This document shows, piece by piece, positions 50,142 to 59,088 of a stretch of 64,000 bases of DNA. The notes below the pieces were generated by a model that was not told the origin of the DNA, did not search any database, and saw nothing but the letters and a program-made list of their open reading frames with translations. The first letter of the stretch is position 1. Each line of letters begins with the position of its first letter. The translations under genes and the position numbers were made by a program. The stretch spans positions 496,001 through 560,000 of the forward strand of contig CAVWFN010000007.1 of NCBI GenBank assembly GCA_963754285.1. The letters run 5' to 3'. This stretch comes from RYN-133 sp963754285. GTDB taxonomy: Bacteria > Actinomycetota > Actinomycetes > Mycobacteriales > Jatrophihabitantaceae.

Positions 50142-51842
50142 ATGTGCTTGTTCATGACGCAGGCACGCACCCCTACGGCAGTGGACGCGATCGCCGACCG
50201 ATACCTCGACGAGTCCGCTGCACACGACCCGATCACCGCCACCTACATCGGGTTCACCGGCCATGACGATTCGCTCCCGGCACTGGATCCCGACTGGTTC
50301 GCCCAGCGGGCCGAGCTGCGGGCCGCGACACGGCGCGCGTTGCAGGCCGCCGAGCCCGCCGACGCCAACGACCGCGTGACGGTCGCTGCCCTCGACGACG
50401 AGTTGGACGTGGCCGTTGCCCTGCGCGAGCTCGGCGAGGAGGAGTCCGACCTCAACAACGTCGCCTCCCCGGTGCAGAGCCTGCGTGACGTGTTCGACCT
50501 GATGCCGTCCGAGACCGTCGACCAGTGGGCGATCGGCGCGCGCCGGCTCGCCGCACTGCCGGCCTCGGTCGACGGCTACATCGCGTCCCTGCGCTACGCC
50601 GCCGGGCGCGGACACGTGCGCGCCCGCCGCCAGGTCGAGGTGGCGATGAAGCAGTGCGCCGACAACGTCGGACCGGACGGGTTCTTCGGACGATGGGCCC
50701 GCACCGCCGCCCCCAGCGAGGGCGAGCTGCCCGAATCGCTGCGCGCGGAGCTCGTCCGCGGCGCGGAGCTGGCCAGCGACGCCTACACCGCACTCGAGAC
50801 GTTCCTGCGCGACGAGCTGTTGCCGCAGGCGGGCGAGCGCGAGCCGTTCGGCCGCGAGCGTTACGTCCCGAACTCGCGGCAGTTCCTCGGCGCGACCATC
50901 GACATCGACGAGACCTACGCCTGGGGGCAGGACGAACTCGCCCGCATCGTCACCGAGATGGAGCGCACGGCCGATCGCATCCGGCCGGGCGCGTCGGTAC
51001 CGGAGGCGATCGAGTTCCTCGACAACGACAGCTCGCGGCACCTGGACAGCACGGACGCGCTACAGGCGTGGATGCAGCAGAAGTCCGACGCCGCGGTTGC
51101 GGCGCTGGCCGGTTCGCACTTCGACATCCCCGAGCCGATCCGCGTACTCGAATGCCGTATCGCGCCGACGACCAACGGCGGGGTCTACTACACCGGGCCG
51201 AGCGACGACCTGGTCACGCGTCCCGGCCGCATGTGGTGGTCGGTGCCGAAGGGCGAGACGTCCTTCGGCACGTGGAAGGAACTGACCACCGTCTATCACG
51301 AGGGCGTGCCGGGCCATCACCTGCAGATCGCGCAGACCGTGTACCGGCGCGATCTGCTCAACAGCTGGCGCCGGCTGGGCTGCTGGACGAGCGGATACGG
51401 CGAGGGCTGGGCGCTCTACGCAGAGCAGTTGATGGCCGACCTCGGCTTCCTCGACGATCCCGGCGACTACCTCGGCATGCTCGACGCACAGTCGCTGCGC
51501 GCGGCACGCGTCGTGCTCGACATCGGCATCCACTGCGAGCTGCAGGCACCCGCGTCGGTCGGCGGCGGCGCATGGACCTATGACAAGGCGTGGGCGTTCC
51601 TCGCCCAGCACTGCCACTCCACCGAGGGCGTGCGCCGTTTCGAACTCGACCGCTATCTGGGGTGGGCGGGGCAGGCGCCGGCGTACAAGGTCGGCCAACG
51701 GGCATGGCTGCAGCTGCGTGACGAGGTGCGCGCTCGCGAAGGAGACGACTTCGACCTGGCGCGGTTCCACCGCCGCGCCCTCGACCTCGGCGCGGTCGGG
51801 CTCGACGTCCTGCGAACGGCATTGCTGGGCGGTTACGCGTAA
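50142..51842 (+). CDS. DUF885-family zinc peptidase-like protein
   Basis: 566 residues from the ATG at 50142 (AGGAGAAGG five bases before it). No signal peptide, so cytoplasmic. The DUF885 zinc motif is VYHEGVPGHHLQIAQ (H-E-x-x-x-H-like, around residue 388), followed by SGYGEGWALYAEQLMADLGFL, another family hallmark. Upstream segments, TYIGFTGHDDSLPAL and FGRERYVPNSRQFLGATIDIDETYAWGQDELARI, also fit. DUF885 proteins are predicted metallocarboxypeptidases; the substrate is unknown. The giant regulator starts 33 bases downstream. Confidence 0.88.
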   Translation: MCLFMTQARTPTAVDAIADRYLDESAAHDPITATYIGFTGHDDSLPALDPDWFAQRAELRAATRRALQAAEPADANDRVTVAALDDELDVAVALRELGEEESDLNNVASPVQSLRDVFDLMPSETVDQWAIGARRLAALPASVDGYIASLRYAAGRGHVRARRQVEVAMKQCADNVGPDGFFGRWARTAAPSEGELPESLRAELVRGAELASDAYTALETFLRDELLPQAGEREPFGRERYVPNSRQFLGATIDIDETYAWGQDELARIVTEMERTADRIRPGASVPEAIEFLDNDSSRHLDSTDALQAWMQQKSDAAVAALAGSHFDIPEPIRVLECRIAPTTNGGVYYTGPSDDLVTRPGRMWWSVPKGETSFGTWKELTTVYHEGVPGHHLQIAQTVYRRDLLNSWRRLGCWTSGYGEGWALYAEQLMADLGFLDDPGDYLGMLDAQSLRAARVVLDIGIHCELQAPASVGGGAWTYDKAWAFLAQHCHSTEGVRRFELDRYLGWAGQAPAYKVGQRAWLQLRDEVRAREGDDFDLARFHRRALDLGAVGLDVLRTALLGGYA

Positions 51843-51875
51843 CCACGCCTGAGCCGTTCGCGGTTCAATGTCCTC

Positions 51876-54431
51876 GTGCTCGTCGAGCGGGACGCATCGC
51901 TTCGGACGCTGTCCGAGCTGCTCGACGCCGCCGCCGCGGGGCACGGGAACGTGGTGCTGGTCAGCGGCGAGGCGGGTGTCGGCAAGACCACGCTCGTGCG
52001 CACTGCGGTCGAGAGGGCCGCTGAGCGCTTCGTGGTGCGCCGCGGGAGCTGCGACGACCTGACCACAGCAGCGGCGCTCGGTCCGCTGCTCGAGGCCGTC
52101 CCCGAACTCGGCGAACTGGCCGCGTCCGATGCCGATCAGCTCGTCCTGCTGCGGACGCTGCTCGGGCTGTTCCGGTCAGGGCCGCCGACGCTGCTCGTGC
52201 TCGAGGACGTGCACTGGGCCGACGGCGCGACTCTGGACGCGCTGCGTTACCTCGGTCGGCGCACAGACGACCTGGCGCTGCTGGTCGTGGCGACCTATCG
52301 GGCCGAGGCGGTCGCGGCTCGGCCGGCGCTGCAGCGGATGCTGGGCGAGCTGACGACGGCCAGGCGGGTCGAGCTGGAGCCGCTCAGCGCGGCCGGTGTG
52401 GCTGAACTTGTCTCGTCGACCGGATCGTCTGCGGGCCTCGACGCGTCCGTCCTGCACGCTGAGACCGGCGGCAATCCGTTCTACGTCACCGAGGTCTTGG
52501 CCGGCGCGGGCTCGGGGGTGCCGGCCACGGTGCGCGATGCCGTGCTCGCCCGCACCGCCGGACTTTCGGCCGGGGCACAGCACGTGCTGGCGGCCGCCGC
52601 CGTCCTCGGCCGGGCACCCCTGGTGGCGATCACGGCAGTCGCCGACGGCACCGATCGCGACGTCGACGAGTGCGTCACGAACGGTGTGCTGGTGTGGGAC
52701 GGCGGTGAGTGCATGTTCCGACACGAACTCGCGCGTCGCGCCGTCGACAGCACCCTGGCGCCGGGGCTGCGGGCCGGGCTGCACCGCCGCGCCCTCGGCG
52801 TCCTCGTCAACGCCGACGACCGCCGCCTCGCGCACCACGCGGTGAGCTCCGGTGACTCCGCGCGGGTACTGCGGCACGCGGTCGCCGCCGCAGATCGCGC
52901 CGCGCGTCTCGGCGCGCATCGCGAGGCGGCCGAGCAGTATCTGACCGCGCTGCGGCACGGCAACCCCGACGACGAGCAACGCATCCGATTGCTGCAGGCC
53001 CGCTCGTACGAGTGCTATCTGACCGACCAGCTCGAGGCGGCGCTCGCTGCCCGGCTGGAGGTGCTCGAACTCGCCGAGGCGGCCGGTGATCCGTTGACGA
53101 TCGGCGACACGGCTCGGTGGCTGTCGCGGTTGTGCTGGTACCTGGGCCGCAACGCCGCGAGCGAGCGCTACGCACATCGGGCCGTCGAAACGCTGACGCC
53201 GCTGGGTGATTCGTCCGCCCTGGCCATGGCGATCAGCAACGTCGCCCAGCTGCGCATGCTCGCCGGCGACAACCCCGCGGCGATCTCGTCCGGGCGAGCG
53301 GCGCTGGCAATCGCACGCGCCGTCGGCGACCGCGACACCGAGATCCACGCGCTGAACAACATCGGCACGGCCACGTTCGCCGCCGGCGACCGGATCGAAG
53401 GCGCCCATCTGCTGGCCCGCAGCCTGGACCTGGCGCTCACCGCGGACGCGCACGAGCATGCGGCGCGCGCGTACACGAACCTCGTCTCGCTCTCGGTGCA
53501 GACGCGCGACTACGCCGCGGCCGAACGGCACGCGCGCGCCGGGATCAGTTATTGCACCGAACGCGATCTCGACTCGTGGCGCTGCTACATGAGCGCCGGG
53601 CACGCCCGGGCGCTGCTGGAGCAGGGCGACCTCGACGGGGCGGCTGAACGCAGCGCGAGCGTGCTCGCGAACGCAGATCTCTCGCCGATCACGCGGATCG
53701 TCGCAACGAGTGTGTCGGCGACCGTGGCCGCCCGGCGCGGCGGTGTGGTCACCGGGCTCGACGAGGTGCTCGCCCTCGCTGCCCAGACCGGTGAGGCGCA
53801 GCGGCTGGTGCCGGTAGCCGTGGCGCGGGCCGAGGTCGCGTGGCTGGACGGCCGCCAGGGCGACATCGTTGCCGAGGTCGAGCACGCCTGGGCGGCTGCG
53901 GCGGCCGAGGGCAACGGTTGGTATCTCGGCGAGTTGTCGTGGTGGCTCGAGGTGGCCGGCTCGCGGCGGGCGGTCTCGGTCGAGCCGGCACGTCCGTTCG
54001 CGCTCATGCACGCAGGTGACTGGGTGGCGGCGACACAGGCGTGGGACGAGCTCGGGTGTCCGTTCTGGTCCGCCACGGCGCTGAGCCGGCTGCCCGATCT
54101 CGACTCGGCCCGTCGGGCTGTCGCGCTCGTGCGGCACGCGCCGGCCTTCGAGCACGCCCTGCTGCGCGACCGGGCCGCCGCCGGGCTAGCCGTCCCGCGC
54201 GGGCCGCGCCGGGCGCATCGCAACCTGCCGCACCAGCTCACCGCGCGCGAGCTGGAAGTGCTGCGACTGCTCGCCGACGGGCTGTCGAACGCGGAGGTCG
54301 GCGCGACGCTGTTCCTGTCGCAGAAGACCGTCGGCCATCACGTGTCGGCCGTGCTGCGCAAACTGGGCGAGCCGAGCCGAAGCCGGGCCGTCGCGACGGC
54401 CCGGCGAGAGGGCATCGTCGGGCCAACATAG
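51876..54431 (+). CDS. Large LuxR-family (LAL) transcriptional regulator
   Basis: 851 residues, GTG start. N-terminal AAA/STAND ATPase: Walker A GEAGVGKT (31-38), Walker B LLVLEDVHWADGATLDAL (around 107-120). The middle (about 340-760) is a long run of TPR-like helices (ALAARLEVLELAEAAGDPLTIGDTARWLSRL, ALNNIGTATFAAGDRIEGAHLLARSL). The C-terminus is a LuxR helix-turn-helix: LTARELEVLRLLADGLSNAEVGATLFLSQKTVGHHVSAVLRKL. Such MalT-like proteins use ATP and a ligand to activate transcription. Its target is not visible; the adjacent DUF885 gene is a candidate. Confidence 0.92.
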   Translation: MLVERDASLRTLSELLDAAAAGHGNVVLVSGEAGVGKTTLVRTAVERAAERFVVRRGSCDDLTTAAALGPLLEAVPELGELAASDADQLVLLRTLLGLFRSGPPTLLVLEDVHWADGATLDALRYLGRRTDDLALLVVATYRAEAVAARPALQRMLGELTTARRVELEPLSAAGVAELVSSTGSSAGLDASVLHAETGGNPFYVTEVLAGAGSGVPATVRDAVLARTAGLSAGAQHVLAAAAVLGRAPLVAITAVADGTDRDVDECVTNGVLVWDGGECMFRHELARRAVDSTLAPGLRAGLHRRALGVLVNADDRRLAHHAVSSGDSARVLRHAVAAADRAARLGAHREAAEQYLTALRHGNPDDEQRIRLLQARSYECYLTDQLEAALAARLEVLELAEAAGDPLTIGDTARWLSRLCWYLGRNAASERYAHRAVETLTPLGDSSALAMAISNVAQLRMLAGDNPAAISSGRAALAIARAVGDRDTEIHALNNIGTATFAAGDRIEGAHLLARSLDLALTADAHEHAARAYTNLVSLSVQTRDYAAAERHARAGISYCTERDLDSWRCYMSAGHARALLEQGDLDGAAERSASVLANADLSPITRIVATSVSATVAARRGGVVTGLDEVLALAAQTGEAQRLVPVAVARAEVAWLDGRQGDIVAEVEHAWAAAAAEGNGWYLGELSWWLEVAGSRRAVSVEPARPFALMHAGDWVAATQAWDELGCPFWSATALSRLPDLDSARRAVALVRHAPAFEHALLRDRAAAGLAVPRGPRRAHRNLPHQLTARELEVLRLLADGLSNAEVGATLFLSQKTVGHHVSAVLRKLGEPSRSRAVATARREGIVGPT

Positions 54432-54518
54432 GGAATGTGCCCGATGTGGCGCGCCGCCGCGATCGCTTCACTGGACCGCGTCGGGCAACACCGTCCGGCA
54501 CGCTCACTGGGAGTTGTC

Positions 54519-54770
54519 ATGGCGCTGTTCATGGACGTCCACAATCTCGACGGCCCGGTCACCGAATCCGACGTTGCGGCCGCGCACCAGGCCGACCTGG
54601 CCAAGCAGGACGAGCACGACGTGCACTACGTCCGCTACTGGGTCTCACCCGAGCAGGGCAAGATCTTCTGCCTCGTCGAGGCGCCCGACGCCGACGCCGC
54701 GGCCACCGTCCACCGCGAAGCCCACGGCCTGGTCGCCGACGAGATCTACCAGGTCGCCGAGGGCGAATAA
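54519..54770 (+). CDS. SCO4226/DUF4242-type small protein
   Basis: 83 residues from the ATG at 54519, GGGAG six bases upstream. The sequence MALFMDVHNLDG, then DEHDVHYVRYWVSPEQGKIF and VHREAHGLVADEIYQV, matches the DUF4242 family. A Streptomyces homologue (SCO4226) has been described as binding nickel; the His and Glu residues in the conserved segments are present here. Probably a ferredoxin-like dimer. Function unknown. Converges on the MFS gene across a large hairpin. Confidence 0.82.
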   Translation: MALFMDVHNLDGPVTESDVAAAHQADLAKQDEHDVHYVRYWVSPEQGKIFCLVEAPDADAAATVHREAHGLVADEIYQVAEGE

Positions 54771-54790
54771 CCGCACAGGCCCCAACCGCA

Positions 54791-54860
54791 GGCCTGTGTT
54801 GCGGCCCCGTCCAACCGAGATCCGGTCCGGAAATCGGTCAGACGGGGCTGCAACACAGCC
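54791..54860. terminator. Large bidirectional hairpin between convergent genes (array E)
   Basis: A ~20-base stem (54791-54811 paired with 54841-54860, one bulge and one G-T pair; core TGTGTTGC / GCAACACA and GCCCCGTC / GACGGGGC). The 29-base loop carries its own small palindrome, CCGGTCCGG. It lies between the stops of the DUF4242 (+) and MFS (-) genes and probably terminates both. Confidence 0.75.
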
Positions 54861-54869
54861 GTCAGGTCG

Positions 54870-56954
54870 TCAGGAGCCGAGCTTGGCCAGCTCGCTCTCG
54901 ACCATCTGCTCGTGCTCCTCCTCGGCCTGCTTGGCGCGGCGGGTGCTCCAGTAGCCCGCCATCAGGAAGATCAGCGGGATGAAGATGATCTCGCCACCGA
55001 CCGCGACCCAGAAGTAGTGCTCCCATTGCTTCGGTGAGTCGGCCGCCGCCTTCTGCACCGACGCGCCGTTCGCCTTCAGGTACTCCAGGTCGGACACGAC
55101 CTTCGGGTTCTGCAGGGACGGCCCGTACTTCTTCAGGAACGCGAGATCGGACGCCGGCACCGCACCGAGCGCTTTCAGCTGCGCGCCCGCCGCGATGACC
55201 TTCGGACCGTTCTGCTGCACGATCAGCAGCTGCGGGACCGGGATCGAGCGCAGATCCTTGATGTCGGCGATCGCCTGCGCCTGAGTGACGTGCAGCTTCG
55301 CGACGATCTCGCCCACGGCCGTGGTCAACGCCTTCGTGTCGGTCGGGTTGGTGAGCAGCGTCGTTGCCGTGGCGGTGTCGATCGCGGCGCCGGCCTGCAG
55401 CGCCGGACCGTGCTGCGCGTTCAGCGTCACGACCGTCGTGACGTCGGCGACGCTGACACCGGTGAGCTCGCTCAGCGCCTTGACCTGCGCCTGGACGTTG
55501 TTCGGATTCGCCGCCAGCGCTGCTTGCGTGGCCGGGTCGATCTTGGCCGCCGTCGCCAACTGCGTCTTGTACTTCGCCGCGAGCGACTGCACCTTCGGGA
55601 CGATGGTCGGATCAGCAGCGACCGCCTGCACCGTCGCGCGTTGATCAGCGCTCAGCGTCGGATCGTCCAACGCCGTTTGGACGGACGCACCCTTCTCGAC
55701 CAGCGTCGTCACCGTGTCGACGACGTGCGGGACGAAGAACACCGAGATCGCGATGACGATGCGGATGACCAGGCCCCACACCGCCAGACCCGTCGCAGTG
55801 AGCGCAGGATTTCGGCGCTCGACGGTCTCGGTGAAGCTCGCCATCCACGGCGCGTACGCGACACCGAGGAACACCGCGAGCAGGCTGACGATCACGACGA
55901 ACGTGTAGTAGCTGGTGTGCGGATGCGTCGCGCGCGACAAGAAGATGATGGTCATGACGATCGCGCCGACTGCGCCGACCACCATGAACGGCTTGCGCAC
56001 ACGCAACTTGTCCGACGCGAACCCGATCAGCAGCAGGGCGAGCGCGTTGAACGCCCAGTTCCAGTTGCCGAGGCCGTTCGCGTCCTTCTGCGTGAACCCG
56101 AAGATCGTCTGGAAGTAGACCGGGAAGAAGCCGACTGCCAAGTAGTAGATGATCAGGAACACGCTGATCGCGAACGCCGACAGGATGATGTCGGGCTTGA
56201 GCATCTGCCGGAACGGGCTGCGCAGCGACGCCTCGATGTCGATGCCCTTGGCGCGGGCCTCGATCAGCGCCCGGTCGCGGGCGCTGACCATCAGCTGATC
56301 GCGCAGGTTCGGCGCGAGCTCACGCAGGAACACCGCCGACAGTCCGGCAACGATGAGGCCGACGATGCCTGCGGCGATGTAGTGGTCCTGCCAGGCGGTG
56401 CTGTCGCTCGTGTTGCTGACCTCGACGCTGACGACGAGGCTGCCGAGCACTGGGCCGAGCGTCCAGAACCCCATCGCGGACGCACGACCGAGCTGTGGAC
56501 TGAAGTCTCGGATCAGCGCCGGCGTCGCGACCAGGATGATGCCCTCGACGAGGCCGATCAGCACGAACACGATCCCGAAGCCGAGCTTGCTGTGCGCGAG
56601 CGGGACACCGATCAGGCACAGCAGACCGACGAGGAACAGGCCGATCGTGATGATGTTGACGCGGCCGTAGCGGTCAGCAGCGCCAGTCACGAACGACGCG
56701 GCCGCGCCGAGGATGTAGCCGACCACGCTGATGTTGACGTAGTAGACGAACGACATGTGGTACTCGGCCAGGATGTGCGTCGCGAGCGCGCCGGCCAGAT
56801 AGAACTGGTAGTAGAGGACGATCGTCGCGAGCACCACGATGCCGAGGCAGGTGAAGCGCACGCGGCCGGTGGGGTAGTGGTCGAGCTGGCGATTCCAGAA
56901 GCTGGATCGGGCCGACGGAGCGGCGGCGGGAAGTTCGGACGTTCCTGCGCTCAT
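54870..56954 (-). CDS. MFS transporter with a ~235-residue insertion before its last helix
   Basis: 694 residues from the ATG at 56954, with GGAGGG before it. Residues 1-410 are an ordinary MFS core with the helix 2-3 loop GAADRYGRVN and about eleven helices. Residues ~411-645 form a hydrophilic region of short helices in which the pattern (Q/K)-x-G-(A/P)-x-(V/L)-Q recurs (for example near 418-427, 514-520, 609-615, 628-634). One last helix (WVAVGGEIIFIPLIFLMAGYW, ~649-669) and a charged tail end the protein. Topology places the insert between helices 11 and 12, probably outside. The substrate is unknown; a TetR gene is divergent from it. Confidence 0.85.
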   Translation of the reverse strand: MSAGTSELPAAAPSARSSFWNRQLDHYPTGRVRFTCLGIVVLATIVLYYQFYLAGALATHILAEYHMSFVYYVNISVVGYILGAAASFVTGAADRYGRVNIITIGLFLVGLLCLIGVPLAHSKLGFGIVFVLIGLVEGIILVATPALIRDFSPQLGRASAMGFWTLGPVLGSLVVSVEVSNTSDSTAWQDHYIAAGIVGLIVAGLSAVFLRELAPNLRDQLMVSARDRALIEARAKGIDIEASLRSPFRQMLKPDIILSAFAISVFLIIYYLAVGFFPVYFQTIFGFTQKDANGLGNWNWAFNALALLLIGFASDKLRVRKPFMVVGAVGAIVMTIIFLSRATHPHTSYYTFVVIVSLLAVFLGVAYAPWMASFTETVERRNPALTATGLAVWGLVIRIVIAISVFFVPHVVDTVTTLVEKGASVQTALDDPTLSADQRATVQAVAADPTIVPKVQSLAAKYKTQLATAAKIDPATQAALAANPNNVQAQVKALSELTGVSVADVTTVVTLNAQHGPALQAGAAIDTATATTLLTNPTDTKALTTAVGEIVAKLHVTQAQAIADIKDLRSIPVPQLLIVQQNGPKVIAAGAQLKALGAVPASDLAFLKKYGPSLQNPKVVSDLEYLKANGASVQKAAADSPKQWEHYFWVAVGGEIIFIPLIFLMAGYWSTRRAKQAEEEHEQMVESELAKLGS

Positions 56955-57048
56955 CGAGCGCCCTCCAAGTGTGATCTGATGCACTCTTGTGAACACCCGT
57001 TTATATCCAGTGCATCGCGGGCGCGTCAACGAACGCGACGAACTCGTG
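56955..57048. promoter_or_regulatory. TetR/MFS intergenic operator candidate
   Basis: An eight-base inverted repeat, GATGCACT (56978-56985) and AGTGCATC (57009-57016), with 23 bases between, lies in a relatively AT-rich gap between the divergent MFS and TetR genes. It is a likely binding site through which the TetR protein controls both genes. Confidence 0.55.
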
Positions 57049-57672
57049 ATGATCTTTGGGGCGGCGTTCGCCGATCAGCCGGATCTGGCGCTGTTCTCTG
57101 CGGCGGCTCACCGGGTGCTCGCGACGTCGGCGGCACTGTTCTTCGAGCGCGGCGCGGCCAACACGTCCGTGCGTGATCTGACCAAGGCGTGCGGGCTCTC
57201 ACCCGGCGCGCTGTACAACCACTTCCCGTCCCGGGACGACCTGTTGTTCACGATCGTGCGGCACGGTCACGACCGCATGCAGCGCCGCATCGACACCGCG
57301 CTGGCATCAGCGGGCGATGACCCTGTCGCACGCTTTTGCGGCTGGGTCGGCGCCTACGTGACCGGGCACGTCGACCAACCCGAGTTGGCCCAGCTGGTGC
57401 GGCACGAGTACCTGCACCTGTCACCGTCGCACTACGCCGACATCGTCGCCAAGCGCCGCGAGATCAGGCGCATGCTCACCGACTTCATCACGGCCGGCGC
57501 GGGGCAGGGGAAGTTCGAACTCGTCGGCGACGCGGTCGGCCAGACGCTGATGGTGCTCGACATGTGCAGCCGCACGAGCGACTGGTTCGACCGCACGCGC
57601 GACTCGGAGACGGACCAGATCGTGGTCCGCTACGTCCAAGCAGCGCTTCGTCTCGTCGGTGCTGGACCCTAA
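57049..57672 (+). CDS. TetR/AcrR-family regulator
   Basis: 207 residues from the ATG at 57049 (GTG at 57046 and GTG at 56989 are alternatives; codons between 56989 and 57046 include TTA and TAT, unusual here, so that part is probably leader). The helix-turn-helix is ATSAALFFERGAANTSVRDLTKACGLSPGALYNHFPSRDDLLF. The C-terminal ligand domain (GWVGAYVTGHVDQPELAQLVRHEYLHLSPSHYADIVAKRREI) resembles that of lipid- or CoA-responsive regulators. It probably represses the divergent MFS transporter. Confidence 0.88.
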   Translation: MIFGAAFADQPDLALFSAAAHRVLATSAALFFERGAANTSVRDLTKACGLSPGALYNHFPSRDDLLFTIVRHGHDRMQRRIDTALASAGDDPVARFCGWVGAYVTGHVDQPELAQLVRHEYLHLSPSHYADIVAKRREIRRMLTDFITAGAGQGKFELVGDAVGQTLMVLDMCSRTSDWFDRTRDSETDQIVVRYVQAALRLVGAGP

Positions 57673-57678
57673 CCCCCA

Positions 57679-57750
57679 CGCGAGTGGTCACTTACGCGCT
57701 GAGTGGTCACTTATACGTGACCACTCGCGCGATTAATGACCACTCGCGGG
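57679..57750. repeat. Palindromic array B: four GAGTGGTCAC units (+ + - -)
   Basis: Two forward units (CGCGAGTGGTCACTTA at 57679-57694; GCTGAGTGGTCACTTAT at 57698-57714) and two inverted units (ACGTGACCACTCGCGC at 57715-57730; TAATGACCACTCGCGGG at 57734-57750). The inner pair forms a 10-base stem with a six-base loop. Same unit and same order as array A at 33432, including a C-to-T change in the fourth unit of both. It lies between convergent TetR and mdh genes. Confidence 0.9.
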
Positions 57751-57761
57751 TTGGGAGGTTG

Positions 57762-58727
57762 TTACAAGTTGGCGATATCGGACTGCTTGGCGCGGACGGC
57801 CTCGGCAGCTTCCTTGAGACCGGCGAGCTCGGTGTCGGTGAGGTCGCGCTCGACGATCTTCTTCACGCCGTCGCGTCCGATCTCGGCCTCGACGCCGAGA
57901 TAGACGCCGCTGATGCCGTACTCGCCGTCGACCCACGCGCAGACCGGGATCTTCTCGCCCGAGTCCTCGATCACCGCGCGAGCCATGCGCGCAGCCGCGG
58001 CGGACGGCGCGTAGTAGGCCGAGCCGGTCTTGAGCAGCGCAACGACCTCGGCACCGCCGTTGCGGGTGCGCGCGACGAGCTCGTCGATCTTGTCCTGGTC
58101 CATGACCTCGGTGAGCGGCTTGCCGTCGACGAAGCAGGCGGACGGTACGGGCACCATCGTGTCGCCGTGCGAGCCGAGGGTCAGCGTCTGCACCGAACCG
58201 ACCGGGACACCGAGCGTGGTCGCGACGTTGTTGGTGAAGCGTGCGGTGTCGAGCACGCCGGCCTGGCCGAACACACGGTTCTTCGGGAACTGGCTGGCGA
58301 GCTGTGTCAGCGCGGTCATCTCGTCCAACGGGTTCGACACCACGATGATCACCGCGTCGGGCGAGTTCTTCGCGATGTTCTCGGCGACGCCGCGCACGAT
58401 CTTGGCGTTGACTTCGAGCAGGTCCATGCGGCTCATGCCGGGCTTGCGCGGTAGGCCCGCGGTGATGACCACGACGTCGGAGTTCGCGGCAGCCTCATAG
58501 CCGCCGCCCTCAGCGGTGGTCGTGGCGCCGACGACCGTCGTCTCGAATCCCTCGATCGGACGCGACTGGTTGAGGTCGAGCGCCAAACCCTCCGGCTTGC
58601 CCTCGACGATGTCGGTGAGCACGACCGTCTCGAACACGTCGTACTCGGCCAGGCGCTGCGCGGTCGTCGATCCGTAGAAGCCGGCTCCGACAACGGTGAC
58701 TTTTCCGCGGCGGGCGTTGTCCGACAT
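57762..58727 (-). CDS. mdh: Malate dehydrogenase (LDH-like type)
   Basis: 321 residues from the ATG at 58727, with GAGGAG eight bases upstream. Oxidises malate to oxaloacetate with NAD. NAD-binding GAGFYGSTTAQRL near residue 14; DIVEGKPEGLALDLNQ; substrate loop GLPRKPGMSRMDLL, whose Arg residues mark malate rather than lactate specificity; VSNPLDEMT; and the catalytic TLGSHGDTMVPVPS (His near residue 179). It is the LDH-like MDH found in several actinobacteria. It converges on TetR across array B. Confidence 0.93.
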   Translation of the reverse strand: MSDNARRGKVTVVGAGFYGSTTAQRLAEYDVFETVVLTDIVEGKPEGLALDLNQSRPIEGFETTVVGATTTAEGGGYEAAANSDVVVITAGLPRKPGMSRMDLLEVNAKIVRGVAENIAKNSPDAVIIVVSNPLDEMTALTQLASQFPKNRVFGQAGVLDTARFTNNVATTLGVPVGSVQTLTLGSHGDTMVPVPSACFVDGKPLTEVMDQDKIDELVARTRNGGAEVVALLKTGSAYYAPSAAAARMARAVIEDSGEKIPVCAWVDGEYGISGVYLGVEAEIGRDGVKKIVERDLTDTELAGLKEAAEAVRAKQSDIANL

Positions 58728-58780
58728 GCGTTTCTCCTCGTGTGTGGGGACGTGTGCGAGGTTAGTCCGCGGCCCCGCGG

Positions 58781-59068
58781 TCAGTGCAGGCGGATCGCGA
58801 CCGCGACGATCACGACACCGATCGCGAGGTAGCAGAGCACGTCGAACCAGCGGTTGCGTACCGCCAGCGCACCGACGCGATGCTGAGGCAGCACCAGCCG
58901 CAGCCCTGCGGCGATGAACATCGCCGACGCCATGAGTGACACACCCGGACGCCACCGGTCGGGCGACAATGCAAGCACGCCGGCACCGCATACGACCAGG
59001 ACGACGACCAGGACGAACGGGAGTTCGTCGCGCAGCCAGCGCCCGTGCCGCATCGTCCGCGCCGCCAT
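58781..59068 (-). CDS. DUF3017 membrane protein
   Basis: 95 residues with three hydrophobic helices: LPFVLVVVLVVCGAGVLAL, LMASAMFIAAGLRLVLP and VLCYLAIGVVIVAVAIRLH. The RxGxLAVRNRWFD segment before the last helix is typical of DUF3017, an actinobacterial family regularly found between folD and mdh, as here. Function unknown. It lies 20 bases after folD on the same strand. Confidence 0.88.
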   Translation of the reverse strand: MAARTMRHGRWLRDELPFVLVVVLVVCGAGVLALSPDRWRPGVSLMASAMFIAAGLRLVLPQHRVGALAVRNRWFDVLCYLAIGVVIVAVAIRLH

Positions 59069-59088
59069 CTGTGGGTTCGCCCGGCCGG

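Noticed and set aside
55290..57176. 628-residue + strand frame opposite the MFS gene
   Set aside because: Strongly charged antisense translation; the MFS helices and ribosome site support the minus strand, and TetR uses another frame.
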